NCBI RefSeq assembly: GCF_003095395.1
Contig: NZ_QEIJ01000001.1
Coordinates: 186,001 to 250,000, forward strand
DNA length: 64,000 nt
Source of the DNA: Microbacterium sp. Gd 4-13
GTDB taxonomy: Bacteria; Actinomycetota; Actinomycetes; Actinomycetales; Microbacteriaceae
Direction: 5' to 3'
Positions 29,053 through 37,626 of the stretch are shown in pieces (the stretch's first letter is position 1; every line of letters begins with the position of its first letter). The notes beneath the pieces are model-generated. The model was not told the DNA's origin. It saw nothing but the letters and a program-made list of their open reading frames with translations, and did no database searches. Position numbers and translations under genes: made by a program.

Positions 29053-29096
29053 TTCCGGCGACTGACCCTGCGAATTCGTGGGGTCAGTCGCCGGAA
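29053..29096. terminator. 16-bp perfect terminator hairpin between the CNNM and OYE genes
   Basis: Arms 29053-29068 and 29081-29096 pair perfectly around a 12-base loop containing GCGAATTCGT. Loop and arms are related to the hairpin at 25284-25325. It lies between two converging genes. Confidence 0.85.
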
Positions 29097-29114
29097 TGCG
29101 TCACATTCCTGCGA
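29090..29114 (+). repeat. Dispersed 25-bp element, copy 3
   Basis: GCCGGAATGCGTCACATTCC followed by TGCGA overlaps the right arm of the terminator. Two short direct repeats TTCCTGCGAGGGAG follow at about 29106 and 29125. Confidence 0.6.
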
Positions 29115-29173
29115 GGGAGGACGTTTCCTGCGAGGGAGAACGCCGCGGGAGCGGTGGCGGATGCTGCGGGGCG

Positions 29174-30238
29174 TCAGCGGCGGCGGGCCCGCTCGTACTG
29201 CGGGGGCCACGTGACATCGGCGCCCAGCTCGCCGGCGGCGCGGAGGGCGAAGTGCGGGTCGCGGAGCCACTCGCGCGCCGACATGATCGCGTCGGCGTCG
29301 CCGCGGGCGAGCACCTCCTCGGCGAGCGCGCCCGTGTCGATCATGCCGACGGCGTTCACCGCGATGGCGACCCGCGCGCGGACGGCCGCGGCGAAGGCGA
29401 CCTGGTAGCCCGGTCCGGTGGTGATCTGCTGGTGGGCGACGAGCCCGCCGCTGGAGACGTCGATGAGCTCTGCGCCGAGGTCTTCTGCGACCGCGGCTGC
29501 GCGCACGGTGTCCTCGACGTCCCAGCCGCCCTCCGCCCAGTCGGTCGCGGAGAACCGCACGGCGACGACCGCCGCGGGCGCGGCATCCTTCACCGCGGTG
29601 ACCACCCGGCGCAGCAGCCTCGTGCGGTTCTCGAACGATCCGCCGTACTCGTCGGTGCGCAGGTTCGACAGCGGCGAGAGGAACTGGTGGAGCAGGTATC
29701 CGTGGGCGGCGTGGATCTCGAGCACCTCGAAGCCGGCGGCCACCGCGCGGCGGGCGGCGGAGGCGAAGTTCGCCACGACGTGATCGATACCCGTGTGATC
29801 GAGTTCCGCGGGCGCCGCGTACCCCTCGAAGGCGACGGCCGACGGCGCGACGCTCTGCCAGCCGCCCCGGTCGGACGGCACGGTTCCGCGCTCGCCGGCG
29901 AACGGCGACCACGTCGAGGCCTTGCGCCCGGCGTGGGCGAGCTGGATGCCGGCGACGGCGCCGCGGGAGCGGATCGCGGCGACGATCGGGGCCCAGGCGG
30001 CCTGCTGCGCGTCGTTCCAGATGCCGACGTCCTCGGGCGAGATGCGTCCCTCCGGCGAGACCGCGGCCGCTTCGGAGACGACCAGGCCCGCACCGCCGGA
30101 GGCGAACTGGGCGAGGTGCACGTGGTGCCATTCGCCGGGCATGCCGTCGGTGGCGCTGTACTGGCACATGGGGGCCACCCACAGCCGGTTGCGGAACGTC
30201 GTCGCACCGATCGTGAGGGGGGAGAAGAGGATGCTCAT
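29174..30238 (-). CDS. Old yellow enzyme family NADPH:flavin oxidoreductase (YqjM-like)
   Basis: YqjM-type ene-reductases reduce activated C=C bonds with NADPH and FMN. The 354-residue product has the YqjM marks C25 and Y27 (APMCQYSA), EIHAAHGYLLHQFLSP for substrate binding, RTDEYGGSFENR, and R/S-rich phosphate contacts near the end. The ATG at 30238 follows GGAGG at four bases, which decides the start. It is divergent from nnrD and acts in the cytoplasm; the physiological substrate is unknown. Confidence 0.93.
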   Translation of the reverse strand: MSILFSPLTIGATTFRNRLWVAPMCQYSATDGMPGEWHHVHLAQFASGGAGLVVSEAAAVSPEGRISPEDVGIWNDAQQAAWAPIVAAIRSRGAVAGIQLAHAGRKASTWSPFAGERGTVPSDRGGWQSVAPSAVAFEGYAAPAELDHTGIDHVVANFASAARRAVAAGFEVLEIHAAHGYLLHQFLSPLSNLRTDEYGGSFENRTRLLRRVVTAVKDAAPAAVVAVRFSATDWAEGGWDVEDTVRAAAVAEDLGAELIDVSSGGLVAHQQITTGPGYQVAFAAAVRARVAIAVNAVGMIDTGALAEEVLARGDADAIMSAREWLRDPHFALRAAGELGADVTWPPQYERARRR

Positions 30239-30253
30239 GGTGCCTCCGGCGCG

Positions 30254-30259
30254 TAGGGT
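30254..30259 (+). promoter_or_regulatory. -10 box, leaderless start of nnrD
   Basis: TAGGGT ends seven bases before the ATG at 30267. Confidence 0.55.
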
Positions 30260-30266
30260 GTGGGCC

Positions 30267-31160
30267 ATGTCTGGTGAGGGGCTCGAAGCCGCGATCGATC
30301 CCACGGTCGGCGAGTGGACCGTGGAGCGCGCGTCGCGTGTCCTGCGGGTGCCAACGGCGTCTGACGACAAGTATTCCCGCGGGGTGCTCGGGGTTCGAAC
30401 CGGCTCGACCCGCTACCCGGGTGCCGCCGTGCTCGGCGTCGAAGCCGCGTGGCGTACGGGCCTCGGCATGGTGCGCTATCTGGGCCCCGAGCGCGCGCAG
30501 GACCTCATCCTCGCCCGTCGCCCCGAGACGGTCACCGCCGACGGCCGGGTGCAGGCCTGGCTCATCGGGTCGGGGACGGATGCTGCCGACCGGCCGGCGT
30601 CGGAAGACGCGGCGCTGCGCCGCATCCTCGACTCCGGCCCCCCGGTCATCGTCGACGCGGGCGCTCTCGATCTCGCGGGCGTCGGGTCCGCGCCGCGCAT
30701 CGTGACCCCGCACGGGCGCGAGCACGACCGCCTTCGCGAGAGCATCGGACTCGCGCCGGTCGGGGGCGACGCCGACGATGCCGAGCGGCAGCGAGGGGCG
30801 CTCGAGACGGCCCGCGCACTCGGTGCCACGGTGCTGTTGAAGGGTGCGCGCACGATCGTCGCCACGCCCGGCGGATGGGTGGCGCGCGTGACGTCCGGCA
30901 CGCCGTGGCTCGCGACCGCCGGCACGGGCGACGTGCTCGGCGGGATCATCGGCGCGGTCGTGGCAGCCGCCTCGGTCGAGCCGGTGACCGACGCGGAGAG
31001 CCTGGGCGCGCTCGCCGCCACGGGTGCGTGGCTGCACGGCCGGGCGGCGACGGCGGCCGCCGACCGGTACGGAGAGGCCGGAGGGCCGATCACCGCCCTC
31101 GACATCACCGAGGAGCTCCCCGGAACCGTCGCCGCGGTGCTCGCGCACCGCATGAGCTGA
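30267..31160 (+). CDS. nnrD: ADP-dependent NAD(P)H-hydrate dehydratase
   Basis: NnrD repairs hydrated, inactive NAD(P)H. The 297-residue product is a ribokinase-like protein with KYSRGVLGVRTGSTRYPGAA near the start, IVTPHGRE in the middle, and the anion-hole/catalytic TAGTGDVLGGIIGA in the last third. The epimerase half found in fused forms is absent, so this is the stand-alone dehydratase. The ATG is fixed by the leaderless -10. A membrane glycosyltransferase gene follows after 59 bases with its own promoter. Confidence 0.93.
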   Translation: MSGEGLEAAIDPTVGEWTVERASRVLRVPTASDDKYSRGVLGVRTGSTRYPGAAVLGVEAAWRTGLGMVRYLGPERAQDLILARRPETVTADGRVQAWLIGSGTDAADRPASEDAALRRILDSGPPVIVDAGALDLAGVGSAPRIVTPHGREHDRLRESIGLAPVGGDADDAERQRGALETARALGATVLLKGARTIVATPGGWVARVTSGTPWLATAGTGDVLGGIIGAVVAAASVEPVTDAESLGALAATGAWLHGRAATAAADRYGEAGGPITALDITEELPGTVAAVLAHRMS

Positions 31161-31206
31161 AGAGTCGTCCCGCGTCGCACGATGCGGGCGCTCCGGTCGT
31201 CGCGCT

Positions 31207-31212
31207 TAGGAT
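31207..31212 (+). promoter_or_regulatory. -10 box deciding the start of the 31220 gene
   Basis: TAGGAT ends seven bases before GTG 31220. The hexamer overlaps the alternative ATG at 31211, which therefore could not be on the transcript. Confidence 0.5.
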
Positions 31213-31219
31213 GGACGCC

Positions 31220-32449
31220 GTGTCGAGGCGGGGTGTGTTGTGGGTCGCCTTCGTGCTGGTCCACGTCGCCGTCGCCGTCGCCGGGTACATCCTGCCCAGT
31301 GGGCCGATGGGCGATGTCTACCTCGTCTACGAACCCTGGTCGGCACGGGCGCTGACCGGCGAAGGCATCGTCGGCATCACCGAGCCGTGGGTCTACCCGC
31401 AGCTGGCCCTCGTTCCTCTCGTGCTCGCCTGGGCTTTCGGCTTCCTCACGTACACCGCCGGGTGGGCGGTCTTCGTCACGCTCATCGATGCGGTCGTGTT
31501 CCGGATGCTGGTGGGCACGGCGCGCTCGCGCGGCCGTGTCACCGGTGCGTGGTTCTGGCTCGCGGCGATCCTCCTCCTCGGTCCGGTCGGGATGTACCGT
31601 CTCGACGGGGTGACCGTGCCGCTGGCCATCGCCGGTTCGCTGTGGCTCGTCGGTCGCCCCTGGTTGGGCGCGATCCTGCTCGCCGTGGCGACGTGGATCA
31701 AGGTGTGGCCGGCCGCCGTGCTCGCCGCGGCCGTCGTGACGCTGCGACGGCGCTTCACCGTGGTCGGCGGGGCTCTCGTCGTCTCGGCCGTCACTCTGGC
31801 GATCGTGTTCCTCGCCGGGGGCGGGTCGTACGCGTTCGCGTTCGTGACGGAGCAGACCAATCGGGGCTTGCAGATCGAGGCTCCGGTGAGCGGCTTCTAC
31901 ATGCTCCTGGCTTCGCTCGGCGTCGAGGGCGCGAGCGTCTACTACGAGCCCAACATCCTCACCTTCCAGGTGACGGGCCCGAACGTCGACGCCGTCATCG
32001 CCGCCATGACTCCGCTCATGCTGCTGGCGATGGGCTCGGTGTTCGTGATCGGAGCGGTGAAATCCTTGCGGGGCGCGAGTTTCGCGGCGGTCTTCCCCGC
32101 ACTCACCCTCGGTCTCGTGCTCGGGTTCATCGTGTTCAACAAGGTCGGGTCGCCCCAGTACATCGTGTGGCTCGTGACGCCCGTGATCGTCGGGCTCGTC
32201 ATCGATCGTGCCCACTGGGCCAAGCCCGCGATCCTCATGCTGGCCATCGCGGGACTCACGCAGGGCGTGTATCCGCTCGCCTACGACGGACTCCTCGTCG
32301 CGCAGATCGGCGCCGTCCTCCTGGTGAACCTCCGCAACGTGCTCCTCGTGGTGCTGTTCGCGTGGACCGTCTACCGGCTCGCCCGGGTGCGGACGCGCCC
32401 CCACGCGGCATCCGTTCGCTCCCGGCGGCCCGCCGCCGTGAAAGGCTGA
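31220..32449 (+). CDS. Polytopic membrane glycosyltransferase, GT87/DUF2029-like
   Basis: The 409-residue product has about ten membrane helices and a first external loop GPMGDVYLVYEPWSARALTG with the acidic residue typical of GT-C enzymes. Such proteins use polyprenyl-phosphate sugars to build lipoglycans or glycans at the outer face of the membrane. The family call is from topology and composition, and the substrate is unknown. GTG 31220 is chosen by the leaderless -10; ATG 31211 would add three residues. The Arg-rich tail is cytoplasmic. Confidence 0.75.
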   Translation: MSRRGVLWVAFVLVHVAVAVAGYILPSGPMGDVYLVYEPWSARALTGEGIVGITEPWVYPQLALVPLVLAWAFGFLTYTAGWAVFVTLIDAVVFRMLVGTARSRGRVTGAWFWLAAILLLGPVGMYRLDGVTVPLAIAGSLWLVGRPWLGAILLAVATWIKVWPAAVLAAAVVTLRRRFTVVGGALVVSAVTLAIVFLAGGGSYAFAFVTEQTNRGLQIEAPVSGFYMLLASLGVEGASVYYEPNILTFQVTGPNVDAVIAAMTPLMLLAMGSVFVIGAVKSLRGASFAAVFPALTLGLVLGFIVFNKVGSPQYIVWLVTPVIVGLVIDRAHWAKPAILMLAIAGLTQGVYPLAYDGLLVAQIGAVLLVNLRNVLLVVLFAWTVYRLARVRTRPHAASVRSRRPAAVKG

Positions 32450-32453
32450 CCCC

Positions 32454-32795
32454 ATGCTCATCGCCTTCTCTGTTGCCCCGTCCGGATCAGGCAACGCCGA
32501 CGGCTCGGTGCACGACGCCGTGGCCGCGGCGGTCGAGGTCGTCCGCGCGTCGGGCCTGCCGAACCGCACGACCTCGATGTTCACCGAGATCGAGGGGGAG
32601 TGGGACGAGGTGTTCGATGTCGTGCGCCGCGCGACCGAGGCCGTGATGCCCTTCGGCTCGCGGGTGTCGCTCGTGCTGAAAGCCGACATCCGCCCCGGAC
32701 GCACGGGTGAGATCGACGGAAAGATCGAGCGGCTCGAAAGCGCCATCGAATCGATTCGTCATACCGACGCGGGCGGGTCTAGCATCGAGGAATGA
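32454..32795 (+). CDS. Thiamine-binding protein, MTH1187/YkoF-like
   Basis: The 113-residue product matches the small ferredoxin-fold MTH1187/Thiamine_BP family: MLIAFSVAPSG at the N-terminus, a central TTSMFTEIEGEWDEV, and SLVLKADIRPG. Family members bind thiamine or a related pyrimidine; the exact role is unclear. Spacing of four bases from the previous gene and an upstream GAAAGG fit an operon. The stop overlaps the MFS start (ATGA), although that gene also has its own -10. Confidence 0.82.
   Translation: MLIAFSVAPSGSGNADGSVHDAVAAAVEVVRASGLPNRTTSMFTEIEGEWDEVFDVVRRATEAVMPFGSRVSLVLKADIRPGRTGEIDGKIERLESAIESIRHTDAGGSSIEE
32780..32785 (+). promoter_or_regulatory. -10 box, possible leaderless start of the 32792 MFS gene
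   Basis: TAGCAT lies in the last codons of the upstream gene and ends six bases before the ATG, so the transporter may be expressed both by read-through and alone. Confidence 0.45.
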
Positions 32796-34015
32796 CCTCC
32801 TCGATCCTCTCGAGGGGGGCGGCGATGCGGGCGCTCCTCTCGCTCGCCATAGGCAGCTTCGGCATCGGCATGACCGAGTTCGTGATGATGGGCCTGCTCC
32901 CGAACGTCGCGGCGGAATTGCTGCCCACCGCCTGGGCCGCGAACCCCGACGACGCGATCGCTCAAGCCGGCTGGCTCATCTCCCTCTACGCCCTCGGCGT
33001 CGTCATCGGGGCCCCCACGATCGCGGGCTCCGTCGCGCGCTTCCCCCGGCATCGTGTGATGATCGTGCTGGCGCTCGCGCTGACGGTGTTCAACCTGCTC
33101 ACGGTGATCGCTCCGACGTACGAGCTGGTCGCCGCATCCCGTCTTCTCGCCGGCCTCCCGCACGGCGCCTACTTCGGCATCGGAGCTCTCGTCGCCGCCG
33201 ACGTGCTCGGTCCCGGCAACCGCGCGAAGGGCGTCGCGTTCGTCCTCACCGGTCTGACGGTCGCGAACGTGGTCGGCGTCCCGTTGGGAACCCTGCTCGG
33301 CCAGAACTTCGGGTGGCGGCTCGCGTTCCTCGTCGTCGGCGGAGTGTTCGCCCTCGCGACCCTCGCGATCGTGCTCTTCGTTCCCGAGCACCCCGGCGAT
33401 CCCGGGCGACGACTGCGCGACGAACTGAGAGTGTTCCGGGTCGGTCAGGTCTGGTTCGCACTCGGCATCGGGGCCGTCGGCTTCGGAGGATTCTTCGCGA
33501 TGTACAGCTACATCGCCCCCATGGTCACCGAACTCGCCGGATCGCCCGAGTGGGCGGTGTCGATCGTGCTCGTCATCGTGGGCATCGGCATGACGATCGG
33601 CAACATCGTCGGCGGGCACCTCGCCGACGTGAACCTGAAGAAATGGCTGCTGATCGGCCTCCTCGCGATGGCGGCCGCCTCGGCACTGCTCGCCCTGACG
33701 GCGGGGTGGGTCGTGACCCTCGCCCTCTTCGCCTTCGCGGTCAGCTTCGTGGGATCGGCGCTGAGCCCCGCCATCCAGACGCGGCTCATGGACGTCGCGG
33801 GCGACAACCAGTCGATCGCCGCGGCGCTCAACCACTCCGCGCTCAACATCGGCAACAGTCTCGGCGCGTTCCTCGGCGGTGTCGTCATCGCGCTCGGCCT
33901 CGGGTTCGCCGCGCCCGCGTGGGTGGGGACGGCGCTCGCGATCGGCGGTCTGTTCGTCGCGGTCTGGAGCTTCCGCGTCGAGAAGTCGCGGGCCGCGGAG
34001 CCCGTCGCGGTCTAG
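32792..34015 (+). CDS. MFS transporter, AraJ/sugar-efflux-like
   Basis: The 407-residue product is a 12-helix major facilitator. GIGMTEFVMMGLLPNVAAEL in helix 1 and the A-motif region PTIAGSVARFPRHRVM are typical of the DHA1 AraJ/YdhP group, which exports sugars or drugs. Only the transport class can be given. It is coupled by ATGA to the thiamine-binding gene and ends in a four-base tail-to-tail overlap with metX. Confidence 0.88.
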   Translation: MTSSILSRGAAMRALLSLAIGSFGIGMTEFVMMGLLPNVAAELLPTAWAANPDDAIAQAGWLISLYALGVVIGAPTIAGSVARFPRHRVMIVLALALTVFNLLTVIAPTYELVAASRLLAGLPHGAYFGIGALVAADVLGPGNRAKGVAFVLTGLTVANVVGVPLGTLLGQNFGWRLAFLVVGGVFALATLAIVLFVPEHPGDPGRRLRDELRVFRVGQVWFALGIGAVGFGGFFAMYSYIAPMVTELAGSPEWAVSIVLVIVGIGMTIGNIVGGHLADVNLKKWLLIGLLAMAAASALLALTAGWVVTLALFAFAVSFVGSALSPAIQTRLMDVAGDNQSIAAALNHSALNIGNSLGAFLGGVVIALGLGFAAPAWVGTALAIGGLFVAVWSFRVEKSRAAEPVAV

Positions 34016-35217
34016 ACGGCAAGCAGGCGCCGCAGGTGGCGGCCGACCTCGTCGGTCTCGATGAGGAAGCCGTCGTGGCCGAAGTCGCTCGAGATCGTCA
34101 CCGCTTCGCGCCCGTCGAGAGTGTTCGGGATGCTGCGGGCGATGCGATGCTGTCCGTCGATGGGGAACAGGCGGTCGCTGTCGATCCCGAGCACGAGCGT
34201 CGTCGCGGTCACGCGCTTGAGGGCATCTTCGATGCCGTCGCGGTCGCGCCCGACGTCGTGGGAGTTCATCGCGTCGACGAGTGTCAGGTAGCTGTTCGCG
34301 TCGAAGCGGCGCGTGAACTTGTTGCCGTGGAAGTCGAGGTACGACGCCACCGCGAACCGCCCCCCGCGACCGAGCGGACTGACCCCCGACTGCCAGGAAC
34401 GCTGGAAGCGCTGGTTGAGCTCGGTGGGACTGCGGTAGTTCAGCAACGCCATCCTGCGGGCGAGCGCGAGGCCGCGGTGCGGGCCGTCGCCGTCGCCCGC
34501 GTCGTAGTACTCCCCGCCCGCGAAGCGTGGGTCGATGCGGATGGCCTCGAGCTGCACCGAGTTCAGCGCGATCTGGTCGGCGGTGGTCACCGGAGGCGCC
34601 GACAGGATGGCCGCACGCTCGACGCGCGCAGGATGGCCGATCGCCCACTCGAGTGCGTGCATGCCGCCCATCGAGCCGCCGATGACGCCCGCCCACACGT
34701 CGATGCCGAGCGCGTCGGCGAGACGGGCCTGCGCGCTCACCTGGTCGCGGATGGTGAGGTACGGGAAGCGCGCCGCCCACTCGTAGCCGTCAGGTGCCAC
34801 GCTCGCCGGGCCCGTCGACCCCTGACAGCCGCCGAGCATGTTGGGCGCCACCACGAACCACTCGTCGGTGTCGATGGGCGCACCGGGGCCGACGAGGTCC
34901 TCCCACCAGCCGGCCGTGGGGTGCCCCGGGCCGGCGGGGCCGCGCAGGTGGCTGTCCCCGGTGAGGGCGTGGAGCACCAGCACGGCGTTGTCGCGGGCGG
35001 GGGAGAGTTCACCCCAGGTCTCGTACGACAGCCGCCACGAGGGCAGCTCCTCGCCGCCCTCCGTGCGGAAGCCGGTGAAGCTCGCGAACCGCCGGTCGCC
35101 GACGGGGTCGCCGTCGCGCCAGGCGCCCGTGGTCGGTGGACGCCCCAGGAGCATGCGCGCGTCGGCCTCCGTGATCGGTGCCGACGGCACCGTGTCTTCC
35201 GACGTCTGCCAGTCCAT
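34012..35217 (-). CDS. metX: Homoserine O-acetyltransferase MetX
   Basis: MetX acylates homoserine, the first step to methionine. The 401-residue alpha/beta hydrolase has HALTGDSHLRG, the nucleophile serine in GGSMGGMHALEW, the aspartate in LGIDSDRLFP and the histidine in GHDGFL. Acetyl versus succinyl use cannot be proved from sequence, but actinobacterial homologues use acetyl-CoA. ATG 35217 lies eight bases after AAAGG; GTG 35226 overlaps that site and is rejected. It is paired in function with metY at 36162. Confidence 0.94.
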   Translation of the reverse strand: MDWQTSEDTVPSAPITEADARMLLGRPPTTGAWRDGDPVGDRRFASFTGFRTEGGEELPSWRLSYETWGELSPARDNAVLVLHALTGDSHLRGPAGPGHPTAGWWEDLVGPGAPIDTDEWFVVAPNMLGGCQGSTGPASVAPDGYEWAARFPYLTIRDQVSAQARLADALGIDVWAGVIGGSMGGMHALEWAIGHPARVERAAILSAPPVTTADQIALNSVQLEAIRIDPRFAGGEYYDAGDGDGPHRGLALARRMALLNYRSPTELNQRFQRSWQSGVSPLGRGGRFAVASYLDFHGNKFTRRFDANSYLTLVDAMNSHDVGRDRDGIEDALKRVTATTLVLGIDSDRLFPIDGQHRIARSIPNTLDGREAVTISSDFGHDGFLIETDEVGRHLRRLLAV

Positions 35218-35241
35218 CGGCACCACCTTTCGCGCCCCTCC

Positions 35242-35247
35242 AGGCTA
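35242..35247 (-). promoter_or_regulatory. -10 box of metX
   Basis: TAGCCT on the minus strand would give an mRNA with a leader of about 18 bases that includes the AAAGG ribosome binding site. No SAM riboswitch is present. Confidence 0.5.
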
Positions 35248-35361
35248 GGCGGTCCGACCCGCCGGCCCGCCAACTGTTACACCGACGATCGGTATGGGTG
35301 CGATCGCGCCGGTACGCCGCGGGCGGCCCGGGTGAGGAGACAATGACGGGGGAGGTACTCC

Positions 35362-36060
35362 ATGGCGCGATATCTGATCATCGCCGCATCCAGCGGTATC
35401 GGCGCGGCGACGTGCGAGCTCTTGCGCTCGGCGGGCCACGAGGTGGTGACGACGGCTCGTGAGGCCGGGAACGGCGATCCCGACATCGTGCTCGACGCGA
35501 CCGACTTCGAGGCCGTCGAGCAGGCTTTCGTCGAGGCCGGGCCGCTGGACGGTGTGGCGTGCTTCGCGGGATCCATGCTGCTCAAACCCGCTCACCTCAC
35601 CTCGCGCGCACAGTACGACGGCATCGTCGCCGCGTCGTTGACGACCGCGTTCGCGACCGTCCGGGCCGCCGGCCGGCAGCTGCGGTCGGGCGGCGCGGTC
35701 GTGCTGGTCTCCTCGGCGGCCGCGATGGCGGGCTTGCCGAACCACGATGCGATCGCGGCGGCGAAGGCCGGCGTCATCGGGCTGATGCTCTCGTCGGCGG
35801 CGAGCTATGCCTCGCAGGGGCTCCGCATCAACGCGGTCGCGCCGGGCCTGACCCGCACGCCGCTGACGTCTGCGCTCACCGCGAGCGAAGGGTCTCGCAA
35901 GGTGTCAGAGTCGATGCACGCGCTCGGCCGTCTCGGCGACCCCGACGATGTCGCGCGCGGCGTGCAGTTCCTCCTCGACCCGGCGAACGACTGGATCACG
36001 GGCCAGGTGCTCGGCATCGATGGAGGACTCGGGCACCTCCGCCCGAAGGTGCGGGCATGA
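35362..36060 (+). CDS. Short-chain dehydrogenase/reductase lacking the catalytic tyrosine
   Basis: The 232-residue product has an SDR Rossmann fold with IIAASSGIGAA as the dinucleotide loop and VLVSSAAAMAG for the serine. The YxxxK motif reads IAAAK, so the catalytic tyrosine is isoleucine while the lysine is kept. Such members may be inactive, use another proton donor, or bind a cofactor without catalysis. DWITGQVLGIDGG at the end is typical of enoyl-reductase-like SDRs. A GGGGGAGG lies upstream of the ATG. It sits between metX and metY with no clear link to them. Confidence 0.85.
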   Translation: MARYLIIAASSGIGAATCELLRSAGHEVVTTAREAGNGDPDIVLDATDFEAVEQAFVEAGPLDGVACFAGSMLLKPAHLTSRAQYDGIVAASLTTAFATVRAAGRQLRSGGAVVLVSSAAAMAGLPNHDAIAAAKAGVIGLMLSSAASYASQGLRINAVAPGLTRTPLTSALTASEGSRKVSESMHALGRLGDPDDVARGVQFLLDPANDWITGQVLGIDGGLGHLRPKVRA

Positions 36061-36112
36061 CCTCGCCAGCATCCGATCGCGGGTGATCTCGCACCCGCGC
36101 GGGAAGAACGAC

Positions 36113-36149
36113 GGATGCCCCGGCGCCCGTGAGGGCGGCCGGGGCATCC
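36113..36149. terminator. Terminator between the SDR and metY, built on the GGATGC motif
   Basis: GGATGCCCCGGC (36113-36124) pairs perfectly with GCCGGGGCATCC (36138-36149). It is followed at once by the nonamer GGATGCTGC (36150-36158), making a palindrome GCATCCGGATGC. Confidence 0.85.
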
Positions 36150-36158
36150 GGATGCTGC
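36150..36158 (+). repeat. GGATGCTGC nonamer next to a terminator
   Basis: This intergenic copy abuts the hairpin at 36113-36149. It is one of at least 23 copies in the window. Confidence 0.8.
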
Positions 36159-36161
36159 GGG

Positions 36162-37484
36162 TCAGACGCGTGCGGCGTCCACACTGCGGCGAGCCGCGGC
36201 GAGTGCCTGCGAGAGATCGGCCTTGAGGTCGTCGATGTTCTCGAGCCCCAGCGACAGCCGCACGAGGCCGGGCGTCACGCCGGTGGTGAGCTGCTGCTCG
36301 GGGGTCAGCTGCGAGTGGGTGGTCGAGGCGGGGTGGATCACCAGGGATCGCACGTCGCCGATGTTGGCGAGGTGGCTGAAGAGGGTGAGCGAGTTCACGA
36401 ACTCCCGCCCGGCGTCGACCCCTCCCTTGAGCTCGAACGACAGCACCGCGCCGACACCCTTGGGCGCGTAGGTGTTGGCGGCGGCGTACCACGGGGAGGT
36501 GGGCAGGCCCGAGTAGTTGACCGTGGCGACATCGGGCTGGCCCTCGAGCCACTCGGCGATCTCCTGAGCGTTCTGCACGTGGCGCTCGATGCGCAGCGAC
36601 AGCGTCTCGATGCCCTGGATGAGCAGCCACGCGCTCTGCGGCGAGATGGCCGCACCGAGGTCGCGCAGCAGCTGCACGCGGGCCTTGATGACGTAGGCCA
36701 GACCGTCGCCGACCGCTGCGGTGTAGCTCGCGCCGTGGTACGAGGGGTCGGGCTCGGTGAGGCCGGGGAAGCGCTCGACGTTCTCCGACCACTTGAACGA
36801 GCCACCGTCGACGATGACGCCGCCGATGACCGTGCCGTGCCCGCCGAGGAACTTCGTCGCCGAGTGCACGACGATGTCGGCGCCGTGCTCGAACGGACGG
36901 ATGAGGTACGGCGTCGCGATCGTGTTGTCGACGATCAGCGGCACGCCGGCGGCGTGCGCGACGTCGGCGACCGTGCGGATGTCGAGCACGTTGATCTTGG
37001 GGTTGCCGATCGTCTCGGCGAAGAACAGCTTGGTGTTCGGGCGCACCGCGGCGCGCCATTCGTCGGCGTCGTCCTGGTTCTCCACGAACGTCACGTCGAT
37101 GCCGAGCTTCTTCAGCGTGTACTTGAAGAGGTTGTAGGTGCCGCCGTAGATCGACGACGACGACACGATGTGGTCGCCGGCCTCGGCGATGTTGAGCACC
37201 GCGAAGGTCTCGGCGGCTTGACCGCTGGCGACGAGGAGCGCGCCCGTACCGCCCTCGAGAGCAGCCACGCGCTCCTCCACGACCGCCTGGGTCGGGTTCT
37301 GGATGCGCGTGTAGATGTTGCCGAACTCGGCCAGCGAGAAGAGGTTCGCGGCGTGGTCGGCGTTGTCGAAGACGTAAGAGGTCGTCTGGTAGATCGGAGT
37401 GGCCCGCGCCTTGGTCACCGGGTCGGGCTGGGCGCCCGAGTGGATCTGCTTGGTCTCGAATCGCCAGTTCTCGGGTGCGGACAT
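36162..37484 (-). CDS. metY: O-acetylhomoserine sulfhydrylase MetY
   Basis: MetY condenses O-acetylhomoserine with sulfide to give homocysteine, using PLP. The 440-residue product has the OAH-sulfhydrylase start WRFETKQIHSGAQPDP, YTRIQNPT, VASGQAAE, IVDNTIATPYLIRP and the PLP lysine in SATKFLGGHG. ATG 37484 follows GGAG. With metX it gives direct sulfhydrylation. The upstream 140 bases show no SAM-IV or SAM-II riboswitch. Confidence 0.95.
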   Translation of the reverse strand: MSAPENWRFETKQIHSGAQPDPVTKARATPIYQTTSYVFDNADHAANLFSLAEFGNIYTRIQNPTQAVVEERVAALEGGTGALLVASGQAAETFAVLNIAEAGDHIVSSSSIYGGTYNLFKYTLKKLGIDVTFVENQDDADEWRAAVRPNTKLFFAETIGNPKINVLDIRTVADVAHAAGVPLIVDNTIATPYLIRPFEHGADIVVHSATKFLGGHGTVIGGVIVDGGSFKWSENVERFPGLTEPDPSYHGASYTAAVGDGLAYVIKARVQLLRDLGAAISPQSAWLLIQGIETLSLRIERHVQNAQEIAEWLEGQPDVATVNYSGLPTSPWYAAANTYAPKGVGAVLSFELKGGVDAGREFVNSLTLFSHLANIGDVRSLVIHPASTTHSQLTPEQQLTTGVTPGLVRLSLGLENIDDLKADLSQALAAARRSVDAARV

Positions 37485-37613
37485 GATCGGGCTCCTGCAG
37501 TCGGATTGGGTCAGGCGGGTGCGGTGACCTGCTGTGAGACTACGGACGTCGCATCGGACACGCCACCGCTTCGGACACGCGGCGTAACAGCCGTCGGGGG
37601 AGCCGGGCGCGGG

Positions 37614-37619
37614 TAGCGT
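37614..37619 (+). promoter_or_regulatory. -10 box, leaderless start of the 37627 SDR
   Basis: TAGCGT ends seven bases before the ATG at 37627. Confidence 0.55.
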
Positions 37620-37626
37620 TGCTCTA

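Noticed and set aside
35218..37626. SAM riboswitches upstream of metX or metY
   Set aside because: I looked for SAM-II or SAM-IV cores in both leaders; the leaders are too short and lack the conserved blocks.
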